DNA of 64,000 nucleotides from Thalassotalea algicola (GCF_012932965.1 NZ_JABBXH010000001.1:62001-126000), one strand, 5' to 3'. Numbered from the stretch's first letter, positions 18,735-28,380 are shown. The notes: generated by a model from the letters alone, not told the origin. Numbers and translations are program-made.

Positions 18735-20905
18735 TGACCAACCTAATTGAACAACTTGCTGAGCTGGTTGGCTTTCATCAAAGCTATACCGACGCATTTG
18801 GCAACCAAGTGTATGCCAATGACGAGGCAAGACGTGCTTTGCTAAAAGCGATGGGCTACAACATTGATGACGAAGGTGCACTTAATCACAGCATTACAGA
18901 GTTACGCGAACAATCTTGGCGTAAAGTGTTGCCTAACGTGCATATTGCTCATTCAGAGCAAGCAGAACACTTAGTTATCATCAGTATAAAGTCTGACATA
19001 GCTGATAGCTTTAATTGGGTGATAGAAACAGAAGCTGGCGAAACAATTAAAGGTCAGCAAACTGTGAATGAAATGGCACACGTGGAATACGCCAAATTTG
19101 ACCATGATGCAGGTATAGAACAATACAACAAGTTTAGTTTCGCTTTGCCTAAGTTGACTGACGGTTATCATAAAATCACAATTACTCATGGTGATATCAC
19201 CGACTCGTGTCATTTAATTTTCGCACCTAAGACTTGTTACAGTCCCCAAGAAGCAGCTGACTTTAAAATGTGGGGCTATGCAGCTCAGCTATATTCTTTA
19301 ACCAGTGAAAACAACTGGGGGTTAGGGAATTTTGGTGATTTAAGTGAACTGATGAAGATTAGTGCGGCACAAGGAGCATCTGCAATTGGCCTAAATCCAT
19401 TACACCCGCTTTATCAAAATAATCCGGCGCATTGCAGTCCATACTCACCAACTAGCCGTTGTTTTTTAAATACCATGTATATCGACGTCACTAAAGTCGA
19501 TAACTACCTAAGCTGCACCGCTGCACAAAAGATTGTTAAGTCAAAAGAATTTAAAGACAAATTAGCGGCAGCAAAAGCGAGTGAGTTGATTGATTACGTT
19601 GCCGTAGCAGGTCTGAAGTACCATGTATTAGATACATTATTCAAAGATTTTATCAAAAACGGTAATGAAGACTTCGAAGCGTATAAAGCTGCGCAAGGTG
19701 ACGCCCTACTTCGCCATGCAACATTTGAAGCCCTATACGAATATTTCCGCGAGCAAGACTTCCACGCATTTGGTTGGAGCAAATGGCCTGCGCAATATCA
19801 AGAGCCTAATAGTGCTGAAGTAAAAGCATTTCAGCAATCTCATCGCGAGCGTATAGACTACTTTGCCTATTTGCAATGGTTAGCACATAGCCAGTTAATG
19901 GCTGCTAAGAATACTGCCAAAGAAAATGGAATGCCGGTTGGCTTGTACTTAGATTTAGCGGTTGGTTGTGATGGTTCTGGCGTTGATGTTTGGTCAGATA
20001 AAGGCGTGTACGTTGCAGGAGCCTCTGTCGGCGCACCACCAGATTTATTAAACACGTTAGGGCAAGACTGGGGCTTAACGCCAATGAACCCAGTTGCACT
20101 ACAGGTACAAGGGTACCAACCTTTGGTCCGTGCCTTACGCAGTAACATGCAATATGCAGGCGCACTACGTATCGACCATATTTTAGGATTAATGCGCCAA
20201 TACTGGGTAGCCCCTGGCATGAAAGCAGATCAAGGTATTTTTATTACCTATCCGCTGGATGATATTTTACGCATTATCGCGCTAGAATCTCGCCGCTCAG
20301 AATGTGTAGTTATTGGCGAAGACTTAGGCACTGTGCCAGACGGTTTTAGTGAAGTGATGCAAGCCGCTGGTTTATTAAGCTACAAGGTGCTTTATTTTGA
20401 AACGTGGGAATCAGGCTTATTTATGCGTCCAGAAACATACCCTGAACTTTCCATGGTCACCGTTTCTACTCATGACCTACCTACCCTTACTGGTTGGTGG
20501 ACTGGTCGTGATTTAGAGTGGCGCCAAAACCTAAATTTATATCCAAATGAGGCCATGGGTAGCTCTGATAGAGAAGGACGTATTAGTGATCGTGCTAATT
20601 TACTTGCCGCGCTTGAAGATATGCAAGTGATGGACATGAGCAACGCACCTCAACAAGCCCCTGCCGAAATGAACCGTGAATTAACTTTAGCAGTGCAGAA
20701 ATTCCTCGCTCATGCTCCAAGTCGTATTCAGCTCATTCCTATGGAAGATGCATTAGAGATTCGCGAACAGGTGAATATTCCAGGTACTATTGACGAGCAC
20801 CCTAACTGGCGACAAAAATTACCAGTAACAATTGAAGCGTTTGCAAAAACTGAGTCAGTTGTCGAGCTTTCGCAAGCTTTGCAGCACGTTCGTCCGAAAA
20901 AATAG
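18734..20905 (+). CDS. malQ: 4-alpha-glucanotransferase (amylomaltase, GH77)
   Basis: MalQ transfers glucosyl units between maltodextrins, making longer chains that GlgP can attack and releasing glucose. The 723-residue protein has the N-terminal domain typical of the E. coli-type enzyme (694 aa), followed by the GH77 barrel: MWGYAAQLYSLTSENNWGLGNFGDL, SPYSPTSRCFLN, nucleophile in LRIDHILGLMRQYW (near 480), acid/base in VIGEDLGTVPDGF (near 529) and STHDLPTLTGWWTG. The start codon overlaps the glgX stop by one base. It is the last gene of the glgP-B-X-malQ run; a 71-base gap with a hairpin separates it from the amylase gene. Confidence 0.94.
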   Translation: MTNLIEQLAELVGFHQSYTDAFGNQVYANDEARRALLKAMGYNIDDEGALNHSITELREQSWRKVLPNVHIAHSEQAEHLVIISIKSDIADSFNWVIETEAGETIKGQQTVNEMAHVEYAKFDHDAGIEQYNKFSFALPKLTDGYHKITITHGDITDSCHLIFAPKTCYSPQEAADFKMWGYAAQLYSLTSENNWGLGNFGDLSELMKISAAQGASAIGLNPLHPLYQNNPAHCSPYSPTSRCFLNTMYIDVTKVDNYLSCTAAQKIVKSKEFKDKLAAAKASELIDYVAVAGLKYHVLDTLFKDFIKNGNEDFEAYKAAQGDALLRHATFEALYEYFREQDFHAFGWSKWPAQYQEPNSAEVKAFQQSHRERIDYFAYLQWLAHSQLMAAKNTAKENGMPVGLYLDLAVGCDGSGVDVWSDKGVYVAGASVGAPPDLLNTLGQDWGLTPMNPVALQVQGYQPLVRALRSNMQYAGALRIDHILGLMRQYWVAPGMKADQGIFITYPLDDILRIIALESRRSECVVIGEDLGTVPDGFSEVMQAAGLLSYKVLYFETWESGLFMRPETYPELSMVTVSTHDLPTLTGWWTGRDLEWRQNLNLYPNEAMGSSDREGRISDRANLLAALEDMQVMDMSNAPQQAPAEMNRELTLAVQKFLAHAPSRIQLIPMEDALEIREQVNIPGTIDEHPNWRQKLPVTIEAFAKTESVVELSQALQHVRPKK

Positions 20906-20945
20906 TTTTGATGGACAATAAAAACAAACAACAAAAGTAGATAAG

Positions 20946-20966
20946 AAGGCGATGTAGCGTCGCCTT
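20946..20966 (+). promoter_or_regulatory. Small hairpin just before the amylase start
   Basis: AAGGCGA (20946-20952) pairs with TCGCCTT (20960-20966) with a 7-base loop, 10 bases before the ATG at 20977. No Shine-Dalgarno is present between the hairpin and the ATG. It might act on translation or be the end of the malQ transcript; no T run follows. Confidence 0.4.
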
Positions 20967-20976
20967 AACATTCATT

Positions 20977-22815
20977 ATGATAAAACTTACAACAGTAAAA
21001 AAAGCAGTTATCACTAGTGCAATTGCGTTAGCACTCACAGCATGTGGCGATAACTCAACAACTAATTCAGCAAAAAGTGCTACAAATAAATCAACCGACA
21101 ACGTAACCAATCCCGCGACTGAGGTAACATCCGTTGAGCAGGCCACAGGGATAGAAGGTAGTGAACTTGCTCATTACTTGACGCGTGATATCCAAGATGA
21201 AGTGTTTTACTTTGTATTGCCAGACCGCTTTAACAATGGCAATACCGAAAACGACAATGGCTCTAAAACCATTGCTATTTCACAAGGTGGTTTTGATAAA
21301 ACCAAGAAAGGCCACTACCACGGTGGCGATGTCCAAGGATTAACGGATAAAATTCCTTACCTAAAAGAAATGGGCATTACGTCTATTTGGTTAACACCAA
21401 TTCTGCGTAACCGTTCAATGCAAGGTGACATAACCGGCTATCATGGCTATTGGGTATTAGATTTTACCGAAATAGACCCGCACCTAGGCTCAAATGCCGA
21501 CTTAAAGCATTTTATCGACACCGCTCACGCCAACAACATTAAAGTATTTTTCGATATTATTACCAACCATACTGCCGATGTTATCCGCTATAAAGAATGT
21601 CACGGAGATGGTGAGATAGTATTTTCAGACGGCAAACAAATGTGTGATTACAAATCATTAGCACAAGTAGCTTCTGGCGATAAATACACCCCGTTTGTAC
21701 CTGCTGATAGCGACAATATAAAGGTACCGGCTTGGCTAAATGATCCTAAGTATTATCACAATCAGGGGGATTCTACCTTTAGCGGTGAAAACTCCGTTTA
21801 CGGTGATTTTTTTGGATTAGATGACATAAATACTGATGATCAAGCCGTTGTTGATGGCATGGTTGATATTTTCAGCGATATTATCAGCCAATTTAAACCT
21901 GATGGCTTCCGTATCGACACCGTTAAACACGTGAATATTGAATTTTGGCAACAGTTCGCGCCAGCACTAGTTAAACATGCTAATGAACAAGGCTTACCTA
22001 ATTTTTTCATGTTCGGTGAAGTTTTTGATGGTAATCCTGATGTTCTAAGTAAATTCACGACTACAGGCAAAATGCAGTCGGTATTAGACTTTGGGTTTGC
22101 TTTTGCAATTAAAGATGTATTAGTCGACCAAAAAGGTACCAACCAATTAGCTAATTTATTCGCTCAAGACCACAAATACAATGATCACGACAGCAATGCT
22201 AATCAGCTACTTAACTTCGTCGGCAACCATGATCTAGGTCGCTTAGCTTGGATGCTAAGCAAAAGTGAGCATAACTACAGCGAAGATGAAAAGTTAGCAC
22301 GCTTAGCACTGGCCCATAGCATGATGTTCTTCTTACGTGGTGTACCTGTTGTCTATTACGGTAGTGAGCAAGGTTTTGTTGGCGACGGTGGTAATCACGA
22401 TTCACGTCAAGATATGATGCCGTCACTCGTTCCTAGCTACAACGATGACGTATTAGTAGGCACAGATAAAACCACTGCTGACGATAACTTTGACAAAAAT
22501 CACCCGTTATACCAATCGCTAGCGGAATTTGCAGAAATTTACCAAGCGAATAAAGCACTTCGTTATGGTGAGCAGAAAGTTATTTATTCGTCTGATGAGG
22601 CAGGTATTTTTGCAATAACTCGCACGTTAGCTTCAGGCGAACAACAACTCGTTGTATTCAATGTTTCAAATGATATGCAGCAGGCGAATTTAAGTTTCAG
22701 CTCAGAAATAGACTCGGCTATCTATGACAGCGGAAATACTTTAACTAGTAACGAGAACGATCAATTAATGGTAGCTATGTCGCCACTCAGTGTTGCTATT
22801 TATCAGGTAAAGTAG
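20977..22815 (+). CDS. Lipoprotein alpha-amylase (GH13_19-like)
   Basis: A 612-residue endo-acting alpha-1,4-glucan hydrolase. The N-terminus is a lipoprotein signal with lipobox LTAC (Cys near residue 22) and a following Ser/Thr/Asn-rich linker, so it is probably anchored in the outer membrane. The catalytic domain begins with VFYFVLPDRFNNGN and HYHGGDVQGLTDKIPYLKEMG and has FDIITNHTADV, nucleophile in DGFRIDTVKHVN (near 312), acid/base in MFGEVFDGN (near 347) and FVGNHDLGRLAW (near 417). The pattern fits the periplasmic/extracellular GH13_19 group. It follows malQ on the same strand with a strong terminator behind it. There is no Shine-Dalgarno upstream and no palindromic operator of its own. 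Confidence 0.9.
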   Translation: MIKLTTVKKAVITSAIALALTACGDNSTTNSAKSATNKSTDNVTNPATEVTSVEQATGIEGSELAHYLTRDIQDEVFYFVLPDRFNNGNTENDNGSKTIAISQGGFDKTKKGHYHGGDVQGLTDKIPYLKEMGITSIWLTPILRNRSMQGDITGYHGYWVLDFTEIDPHLGSNADLKHFIDTAHANNIKVFFDIITNHTADVIRYKECHGDGEIVFSDGKQMCDYKSLAQVASGDKYTPFVPADSDNIKVPAWLNDPKYYHNQGDSTFSGENSVYGDFFGLDDINTDDQAVVDGMVDIFSDIISQFKPDGFRIDTVKHVNIEFWQQFAPALVKHANEQGLPNFFMFGEVFDGNPDVLSKFTTTGKMQSVLDFGFAFAIKDVLVDQKGTNQLANLFAQDHKYNDHDSNANQLLNFVGNHDLGRLAWMLSKSEHNYSEDEKLARLALAHSMMFFLRGVPVVYYGSEQGFVGDGGNHDSRQDMMPSLVPSYNDDVLVGTDKTTADDNFDKNHPLYQSLAEFAEIYQANKALRYGEQKVIYSSDEAGIFAITRTLASGEQQLVVFNVSNDMQQANLSFSSEIDSAIYDSGNTLTSNENDQLMVAMSPLSVAIYQVK

Positions 22816-22831
22816 CTCCGCGCTTACCATT

Positions 22832-22857
22832 AAAAAGGGAGCACATGCTCCCTTTTT
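22832..22857. terminator. Bidirectional terminator between amylase and outer-membrane protein genes
   Basis: AAAAAGGGAGCA (22832-22843) pairs with TGCTCCCTTTTT (22846-22857), with flanking A and T runs serving both converging genes. Confidence 0.85.
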
Positions 22858-22889
22858 ATTTATTACTAAGTTTTGGCTTCAGCTAAAAC

Positions 22890-23408
22890 TTAGAATTGAA
22901 TTGATAAACTCGCTGTAAATAAATCCGCATCATCATATTGTTCATACGAAAAATTTAAGATGCCATTTTCTCTGAAATTGAAACCTGCCCCTACACCGTA
23001 GCCAAATTCCCAATCATCATCACTCTCACTTGTACTACCAATTGACGCTTTAAGCTTGGCATTTGCGTAGCTAGGTAAAGCATACATGTAGAAATTATCA
23101 TTCATTTGATATTGTGCACGCGCTGATAACGCGATAAAACGCTCTAATTCAATATCAACATCGTAGTAATAACCATCTACAGTATCTTCAGATACACCTG
23201 TACCTAAACGAAATTCAGGAACGATAGAAAACTTTTCATTTTCCATTTTGTAGTTATAAGCAATTGAACCGTAAACACCATTTAAAGACACGTCTAAATC
23301 ATCAGAGTCATCTGATAAATTCATGTAGCCACCGCCAACTTGCCAGTTGGCAGAAGCACTTAATGAAAGAGATAAGGTTAGAAGAGCAATTGCGCTTTTT
23401 TTAAACAT
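22890..23408 (-). CDS. Small outer-membrane beta-barrel protein
   Basis: A 172-residue protein with a signal peptide (MFKKSAIALLTLSLSLSASA, cleavage before NWQVGGG). The mature part alternates short amphipathic strands and turns (YMNLSDDSDD, YGSIAYNYKMENEKFSIVPEF, YGVGAGFNFRENGILNFSYEQYDDADLFTASLSIQF) and ends in Phe, as expected for an 8-stranded OmpA/OmpX-like barrel. The start at 23408 has AAGGAA six bases upstream; a TTG seven codons earlier overlaps that ribosome site and was rejected. Function is unknown; porin-like or adhesion roles are possible. It is monocistronic. Confidence 0.75.
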   Translation of the reverse strand: MFKKSAIALLTLSLSLSASANWQVGGGYMNLSDDSDDLDVSLNGVYGSIAYNYKMENEKFSIVPEFRLGTGVSEDTVDGYYYDVDIELERFIALSARAQYQMNDNFYMYALPSYANAKLKASIGSTSESDDDWEFGYGVGAGFNFRENGILNFSYEQYDDADLFTASLSIQF

Positions 23409-23625
23409 TAAAATTTCCTTTTTAATCAAATATTTGAATTTGACGATTTGTCAAAAGCGCGCAGATTCTGCCAGATGTTCTCACTAAATACCAACAATTA
23501 ATTATTACAAAAAATTAACATATGTAACTATGGAACAATCGCTCTTTAATATGAACTTAAAATAAAAAGTGACAGGCCAAGGTGACTAACTTCTTGTTTC
23601 TATTTAATGTGCTTAATTTTTGCGA

Positions 23626-24012
23626 TTAGCTTTTGTGATTGGTCATTGTGGCAATCGAGTCAAAATCATTAACGCTAGTATCAACCTCTCGTTGCTTAAA
23701 AAAGGTTACCCAAGATTTAGGATAAAGGAAATAACCTTTATGACAGCAAACTCTAGTGCGTAGCACGTCAAAAGTTCTTATAGCTAAATAGGTAAAATAG
23801 ATAAAAGGTAAGGCGATAAAAAAGTTAAACTGAATTATTTGAGGTAGTACTAATACCAGTAGAATAAACGTCAGTAATGCAATTACCTTATGCTTTGCAT
23901 AGCTGGGATAGCGATGAAATTGGAAGTAGTCTAAACGATTCATATACCAGCGCCCTTTTTGGGTACCAGTTTCGTTCATAAATTTACTTTCTCTGTACTT
24001 TTTGTGCGCCAT
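23626..24012 (-). CDS. Uncharacterised small membrane protein
   Basis: A 128-residue protein I do not recognise. The first 40 residues are polar and basic, followed by two hydrophobic segments (about 44-62 VIALLTFILLVLVLPQII and 64-82), then a polar tail with CCHKGYFLYPKSW. This suggests a two-pass inner-membrane protein. AGAGG lies nine bases before the ATG. It begins 77 bases after the end of the MFS permease gene on the same strand and may be co-transcribed with it, so a link to the sugar permease is possible but unproven. Confidence 0.55.
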   Translation of the reverse strand: MAHKKYRESKFMNETGTQKGRWYMNRLDYFQFHRYPSYAKHKVIALLTFILLVLVLPQIIQFNFFIALPFIYFTYLAIRTFDVLRTRVCCHKGYFLYPKSWVTFFKQREVDTSVNDFDSIATMTNHKS

Positions 24013-24089
24013 TATTTACACCTCTAACAGCACATTACTTAACTATAACTGTGGCAGCAAGCTATCTTGCTGCCACTATTCAATCGCAA

Positions 24090-25499
24090 TTACTTACCTT
24101 CTTTTACTTGCGTCCACACTATAGCCGACAAAGCTAGTGAAATTGCACTTATTTGAAAGACCAAACTTTTATCAGCAATTTTACTAACAAAGAGCCCAAC
24201 ACCAAGGCTCACTAATAATTGAGGTAACACGACCGATAAGTTGAAGAGACCCATATATAATCCCATACGTGATTGTTCAACTTTTTCAGACATAATGGCA
24301 AATGGTAAGCTAATGATTGACGACCACCCAATTCCCAATAACGCCATAATCACATAAAGTGCTACTTTACTTTCACCGAATAACACCACTAAAAAGTAAC
24401 TTACTGCCATTGAAGCGATACAATAAGTATGCACTTTTACTCGGCCAATGCGTTTGGCAATAGGCTCTAGTACAAGTGCTGGAAAAAATGCTGCTATAGC
24501 GCTTAGCACAAGAAAGCTCATCGCAATAATTTTACCCAGTTGGTCATCATCTATGCCCGGCATTTTGTCTTGTAAAAAGGCGAAAATAAACACAAACATA
24601 GTTTGTACGCCAACCCAACTAAACGAATGAGCAGCGAGTACTTTTGCAAAGCCCGTTTGGTTGGTTGGCTGCCCTTCTTGTTCTTTGGCCAGTACGGTTT
24701 GGATAATTAAGCCTAAGGTGACTATCGCAGCGATAATTTCTGCCCAATAATGCTCAGTTTTAATACCTGAAATTTGTAACCCCATGGCGTAAATATCATA
24801 AATCAAAAAGCCCCAAAGCGGCTTAATATTCATTAAAATGGCTGCTAAGCCAAAAGATTCAAATTTTGGATTATGATCAAGGGTTAAGCTTTTTGGCTCG
24901 GTTATAAAAAACGGAGGAATAATAGAAAGTACTAGCACTAACGCCGCACCAAAATAAATAAGCACATAGTTGCCCCAAACGGCCCCAATAGCATACGCAA
25001 GCACACCAAAAGAGCCAGATACGGTTTGCATCCAGGTATAACCTTTAGTGCGTTCTTCACCTTCAGGGGTTACGTCAGCAATAATCGAGCGTGTCGGATT
25101 AAAACTCACATTAATTGAAAGATCTAAGGTTAGTGCTACTGCAATCGCAACCCCCAATAAGCCAGACAAACCAAGGCTACTTGAGACAATATCAATATTA
25201 GGTAGTGCTAACAACATCATGCCAGCGAGCACACCGCCAATTAATATAAATGGCCGACGACGGCCATTCCAGAACCAAACATTGTCACTAATAATACCAA
25301 CAATAACTTGTCCTAAAATTCCTGCTATTGGCCCTGCCGCCCAAACTAGGCCAACCTCATGAATATCTAAACCATATTGGGTTGTTAAAATCCAACTTAA
25401 CGCCGATATTTGCACAGAAAGTGCGAACCCCATTGCGGTAGCAGGCAAGCTTAAAATCATATAAAAGCGCCTAGCCAAGCGTTGCTGCATAGCTAACAT
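24090..25499 (-). CDS. MFS sugar permease, probable maltose/maltodextrin importer
   Basis: A 469-residue, 12-helix major facilitator protein of the inner membrane, probably a sugar:H+ symporter. It starts with ARRFYMILSLPATAMGFALSVQISALSWILT, and loop 2-3 carries GIISDNVWFWNGRRRPFILIGG, the D-x(8)-GRRRPF signature seen in the maltose/sucrose (SLC45/GPH-like) group. Members of this group commonly sit in alteromonad maltodextrin clusters. The palindromic operator at 25593 lies 94 bases upstream of its start, which supports a maltodextrin role. Substrate is inferred from context. An alternative start at Met4 (MQQRLARRF) is possible. Confidence 0.82.
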   Translation of the reverse strand: MLAMQQRLARRFYMILSLPATAMGFALSVQISALSWILTTQYGLDIHEVGLVWAAGPIAGILGQVIVGIISDNVWFWNGRRRPFILIGGVLAGMMLLALPNIDIVSSSLGLSGLLGVAIAVALTLDLSINVSFNPTRSIIADVTPEGEERTKGYTWMQTVSGSFGVLAYAIGAVWGNYVLIYFGAALVLVLSIIPPFFITEPKSLTLDHNPKFESFGLAAILMNIKPLWGFLIYDIYAMGLQISGIKTEHYWAEIIAAIVTLGLIIQTVLAKEQEGQPTNQTGFAKVLAAHSFSWVGVQTMFVFIFAFLQDKMPGIDDDQLGKIIAMSFLVLSAIAAFFPALVLEPIAKRIGRVKVHTYCIASMAVSYFLVVLFGESKVALYVIMALLGIGWSSIISLPFAIMSEKVEQSRMGLYMGLFNLSVVLPQLLVSLGVGLFVSKIADKSLVFQISAISLALSAIVWTQVKEGK

Positions 25500-25592
25500 A
25501 ACATCTCACTTATTCTAATAATCATTATTATAATTAGGCTTTTAGCCCTTATAGTTCGACGTTACGTGCTTAGCGCTAGCTACTCAACGCGA

Positions 25593-25606
25593 TGCATACG
25601 TATTCA
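25593..25606. promoter_or_regulatory. Palindromic operator 3 (maltodextrin regulon)
   Basis: TGCATACGTATTCA between the divergent MFS permease (start 25499) and GGDEF (start 25725) genes. Same ACGT-centred 14-base motif as at the other starch genes. Confidence 0.75.
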
Positions 25607-25724
25607 AAAAATGAAAATATTGACGCTAAGCGTATTTTCACAAAGTTACCTACCAAAAATTAAACTGTTCACTTTTTAACCAGTTGCGGTATGATGTATC
25701 TAGGAAATAACGCTTAGATAGAGT

Positions 25725-26795
25725 ATGGATAAGACATACCATAAATTTGAACGCAAATTTAAACGAGAGATTTACCGATTATCTTTTATTATCGGTGCGG
25801 TATTGTGCTCAATCTATTTATATCGAACCTATATGCGCGGTGACTATTTAGATGCCACAGCAAATTTAATCGCAGTCACATTTTCTATCTCAGGTTTAGT
25901 CTTTTTACATTTTTCAAAAAATGTCGGACGAATTCATTTTATTCCTGCGGTGATATGCACTGTATTGTTTATAGGCTCTTTTGCTGGCGTGCCATCAAAC
26001 CCCGACTCTTCAAACCTCTTTTGGTGCTTGATATTTCTCCCTTGTATTGTTTTAACCTTAGGACATATAAGGTCTGTTCCGTATCTCATTGCTATTCAAG
26101 TAATTAGCTATTATTGGTTGTTTATCGATTATCCAGATTGGATGAATGTGAATTACTCCCAACATGCTCGTCAGACTTATATAGTCAGTTCAAACTTGCT
26201 GATCATGATGGTTTGGCTATCAGAGTATATGCGCTTTAAACTGGCTAGCGGCCTGTACAGAGAAAGTCTTGAAAAAAGTCGGATGCATTACCTTTCTAAC
26301 CATGACGAACTTACCTCACTATATAACCGCCGTGGGTTTAAAGAAAAAATTGCGGCAATGCAAAGCCATAATAAAAGGCAAATAGATCAACATGCCATTA
26401 TCTTGATCGATATAGATGACTTTAAACTGGTCAATGACAATTATGGTCACAGATTTGGTGACTTAGTATTGAAAAATATTGCAAGACTTCAGCTCGCAAC
26501 AGTACGAAGTACAGACTGTGTCGTTCGCTGGGGCGGTGAAGAGTTTTTAATATTGCTATCAAATATTCAAGCCGATCAAGTAAAAAAAATTGCTGAGAAC
26601 ATTCGAAAGAATATAGAAAAAACTCCTGTAGCTAATAATAAACATTCCATTAATGTTACGGTAAGTATTGGCGTAGCATTTTCAGAAGAAACCGAGAATA
26701 TTGAGACACTTATCGATTTAGCCGATCAGAGGCTTTATGCGGCCAAAAGTGGCGGCAAAAATTGTATTCTTTTTGCCAGTCCACTTACCCATTAA
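25725..26795 (+). CDS. Membrane diguanylate cyclase (GGDEF)
   Basis: Makes the second messenger cyclic di-GMP from two GTP. The 356-residue protein has about six membrane helices in residues 18-170 (no known sensory family recognised), then a GGDEF domain from about 185 with NHDELTSLYNRRGF, DIDDFKLVNDNYGH and the active-site GGEEF near 270. The inhibitory-site motif RxxD (RSTD) lies just before it, so product feedback is expected. There is no EAL or HD-GYP domain. It shares its upstream region and operator 3 with the MFS permease and might be co-regulated with maltodextrin genes. Confidence 0.9.
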   Translation: MDKTYHKFERKFKREIYRLSFIIGAVLCSIYLYRTYMRGDYLDATANLIAVTFSISGLVFLHFSKNVGRIHFIPAVICTVLFIGSFAGVPSNPDSSNLFWCLIFLPCIVLTLGHIRSVPYLIAIQVISYYWLFIDYPDWMNVNYSQHARQTYIVSSNLLIMMVWLSEYMRFKLASGLYRESLEKSRMHYLSNHDELTSLYNRRGFKEKIAAMQSHNKRQIDQHAIILIDIDDFKLVNDNYGHRFGDLVLKNIARLQLATVRSTDCVVRWGGEEFLILLSNIQADQVKKIAENIRKNIEKTPVANNKHSINVTVSIGVAFSEETENIETLIDLADQRLYAAKSGGKNCILFASPLTH

Positions 26796-26804
26796 TAAAC
26801 CACC

Positions 26805-28292
26805 TTATAAGTTCTTTAAAAACTCATTTTGAGTTGGTAATCGCTCAACGGTTCTCTCAATTAATGTTTTTAAATTTTCCATTAATTCCGCTAATTGTTC
26901 TTTTGAAAGTGAATCGACTAAAGGATGATAGTCTTTCGGCACTAGCCCTTGACCAATCATCACTTGTTGCCATGCTATTTCCGTAAACAACTCGTCTTGC
27001 TCACGAAACACTCGGCCAGTTTCTTCAAACAGCTTCATTTTTTTAGCTAAACTTTCAGGAACATCCATGCGTTGGCATTCCCGCCAAAACGGTGTGTCGT
27101 CACGCATATTTTGCTTGTAATGAAGAATAATAAAATCTCGCATACGCTCAGACTCTATTAACGACTGACGATTAAACTCATCAACTTCTTCATCTTTAAT
27201 TCCATTATGAGGGAAAAATTTAACTAAGCGCGTAGCGGCTGTTTGAATCAAATGAATATTGGTCGACTCTAATGGCTCAAAAAAACCACTCGACAAGCCA
27301 ATTGCCACCACGTTCTTATTCCATTGCTTACGTCTACGACCCGTCTTAAATGGAATGACACGTGGCTCACCTAACGATTTACCATCTAGGTTTGACATTA
27401 ATAACTCGGTTGCCTGCTCATCAGTCATGTACTTACTTGAGTAAACCAAACCATTGCCAATGCGATGCTGGAGAGGGATTCGCCACTGCCACCCTGCATC
27501 ATGAGCAGTTGAACGCGTATAAGGCGCAATTTCATCTGTTGATTCACAAGGTACTGCTACCGCTTTATTACAGGGCAGCCAATGTGACCAGTCGTCATAA
27601 CCAGTACTTAAAGTTTGTTCAATTAGTAGTGCCTTAAGACCCGTACAATCAACAAATAAGTCCCCCTCTATTAGCGTACCATTTTCCAGTTGAATGCTTG
27701 ATACGTAGCCATTGTCGTCATTCACATTTACTTTGTTAATGATACCTTCTATGCGGTTAACACCTTGCTTTTCACAGTGTTCTCGTAGGAATTTGGCGTA
27801 TAGCCCTGCATCAAAATGATAGGCATATTCAATACCAGGCAAATTAGTACCTTCAATATTTCGCAGCTTGGCAAACTTATTCTTTTTAGCCGCTTGATAG
27901 TTCAATGAAAAATCACCAAATTCTGAGGTGTCACCTTGCTGTTGAGCCTTTACCCAAAAATGGTAAAAGTCACTGAATGGGAAATTCTTTCCTATGCTGC
28001 CAAAGGCGTGCATATAACTGTCACCTTTGCTCTTCCAGTTTACAAATTCAATCCCTAACTTAAAGGTCCCTTTTGTCGCCTTTAAGAAATCTTTTTCATC
28101 TATACCTAATGCATTGTTAAAAGGAATAATCGGAGGAATCGTCGCTTCTCCGACACCAATAATACCTATGTCGTCAGATTCGACTAGCGTGATATTAACG
28201 ACCTTTCCTAATACCTTAGCCATGAGTGCTGCTGTGATCCAGCCACCAGTACCACCACCAACAATTACTACATTTTCTATTTTATCAGTCAC
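26805..28292 (-). CDS. Tryptophan-halogenase-family flavoprotein
   Basis: A 495-residue FAD-dependent protein of the tryptophan halogenase family (PF04820). The dinucleotide fold is at the N-terminus (VVIVGGGTGGWITAALMAK, residues 8-26), followed by the conserved lysine region ATKGTFKLGIEFVNW (about 73-87), which corresponds to the catalytic Lys of PrnA-type halogenases, and the WQWRIPL segment near 267, matching the family WxWxIP motif. True chlorination activity is not established; many marine members sit beside TonB receptors for glycans and have no known substrate. Here it lies 88 bases behind the TIGR01782-type receptor on the same strand, separated by a terminator-like hairpin. No signal peptide is present. 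Confidence 0.88.
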   Translation of the reverse strand: MTDKIENVVIVGGGTGGWITAALMAKVLGKVVNITLVESDDIGIIGVGEATIPPIIPFNNALGIDEKDFLKATKGTFKLGIEFVNWKSKGDSYMHAFGSIGKNFPFSDFYHFWVKAQQQGDTSEFGDFSLNYQAAKKNKFAKLRNIEGTNLPGIEYAYHFDAGLYAKFLREHCEKQGVNRIEGIINKVNVNDDNGYVSSIQLENGTLIEGDLFVDCTGLKALLIEQTLSTGYDDWSHWLPCNKAVAVPCESTDEIAPYTRSTAHDAGWQWRIPLQHRIGNGLVYSSKYMTDEQATELLMSNLDGKSLGEPRVIPFKTGRRRKQWNKNVVAIGLSSGFFEPLESTNIHLIQTAATRLVKFFPHNGIKDEEVDEFNRQSLIESERMRDFIILHYKQNMRDDTPFWRECQRMDVPESLAKKMKLFEETGRVFREQDELFTEIAWQQVMIGQGLVPKDYHPLVDSLSKEQLAELMENLKTLIERTVERLPTQNEFLKNL

Positions 28293-28315
28293 TGCTTATT
28301 ACCTTTTAAACAACT

Positions 28316-28363
28316 ATAAAAAAGCCCCTGCATATACACTTTAATGCGTATGCAAGGGCTTTT
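28316..28363 (-). terminator. Terminator/attenuator between TonB receptor and halogenase genes
   Basis: AAAGCCC plus TGCATA (28321-28334) pairs with TATGCA plus GGGCTTT (28349-28362), one mismatch inside, followed on the minus strand by a T run. It should let the receptor gene be expressed much more than the halogenase gene. Confidence 0.75.
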
Positions 28364-28380
28364 CCATCAGGGATTATAGA

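Noticed and set aside
19867-21146. Several 80-117-codon minus-strand ORFs over malQ and the amylase
   Set aside because: They lie opposite well-supported conserved genes and show no domain pattern of their own.
28341-28355. TTAATGCGTATGCA as an eighth palindromic operator
   Set aside because: Two mismatches, and the bases form one arm of the terminator between the TonB receptor and halogenase genes.
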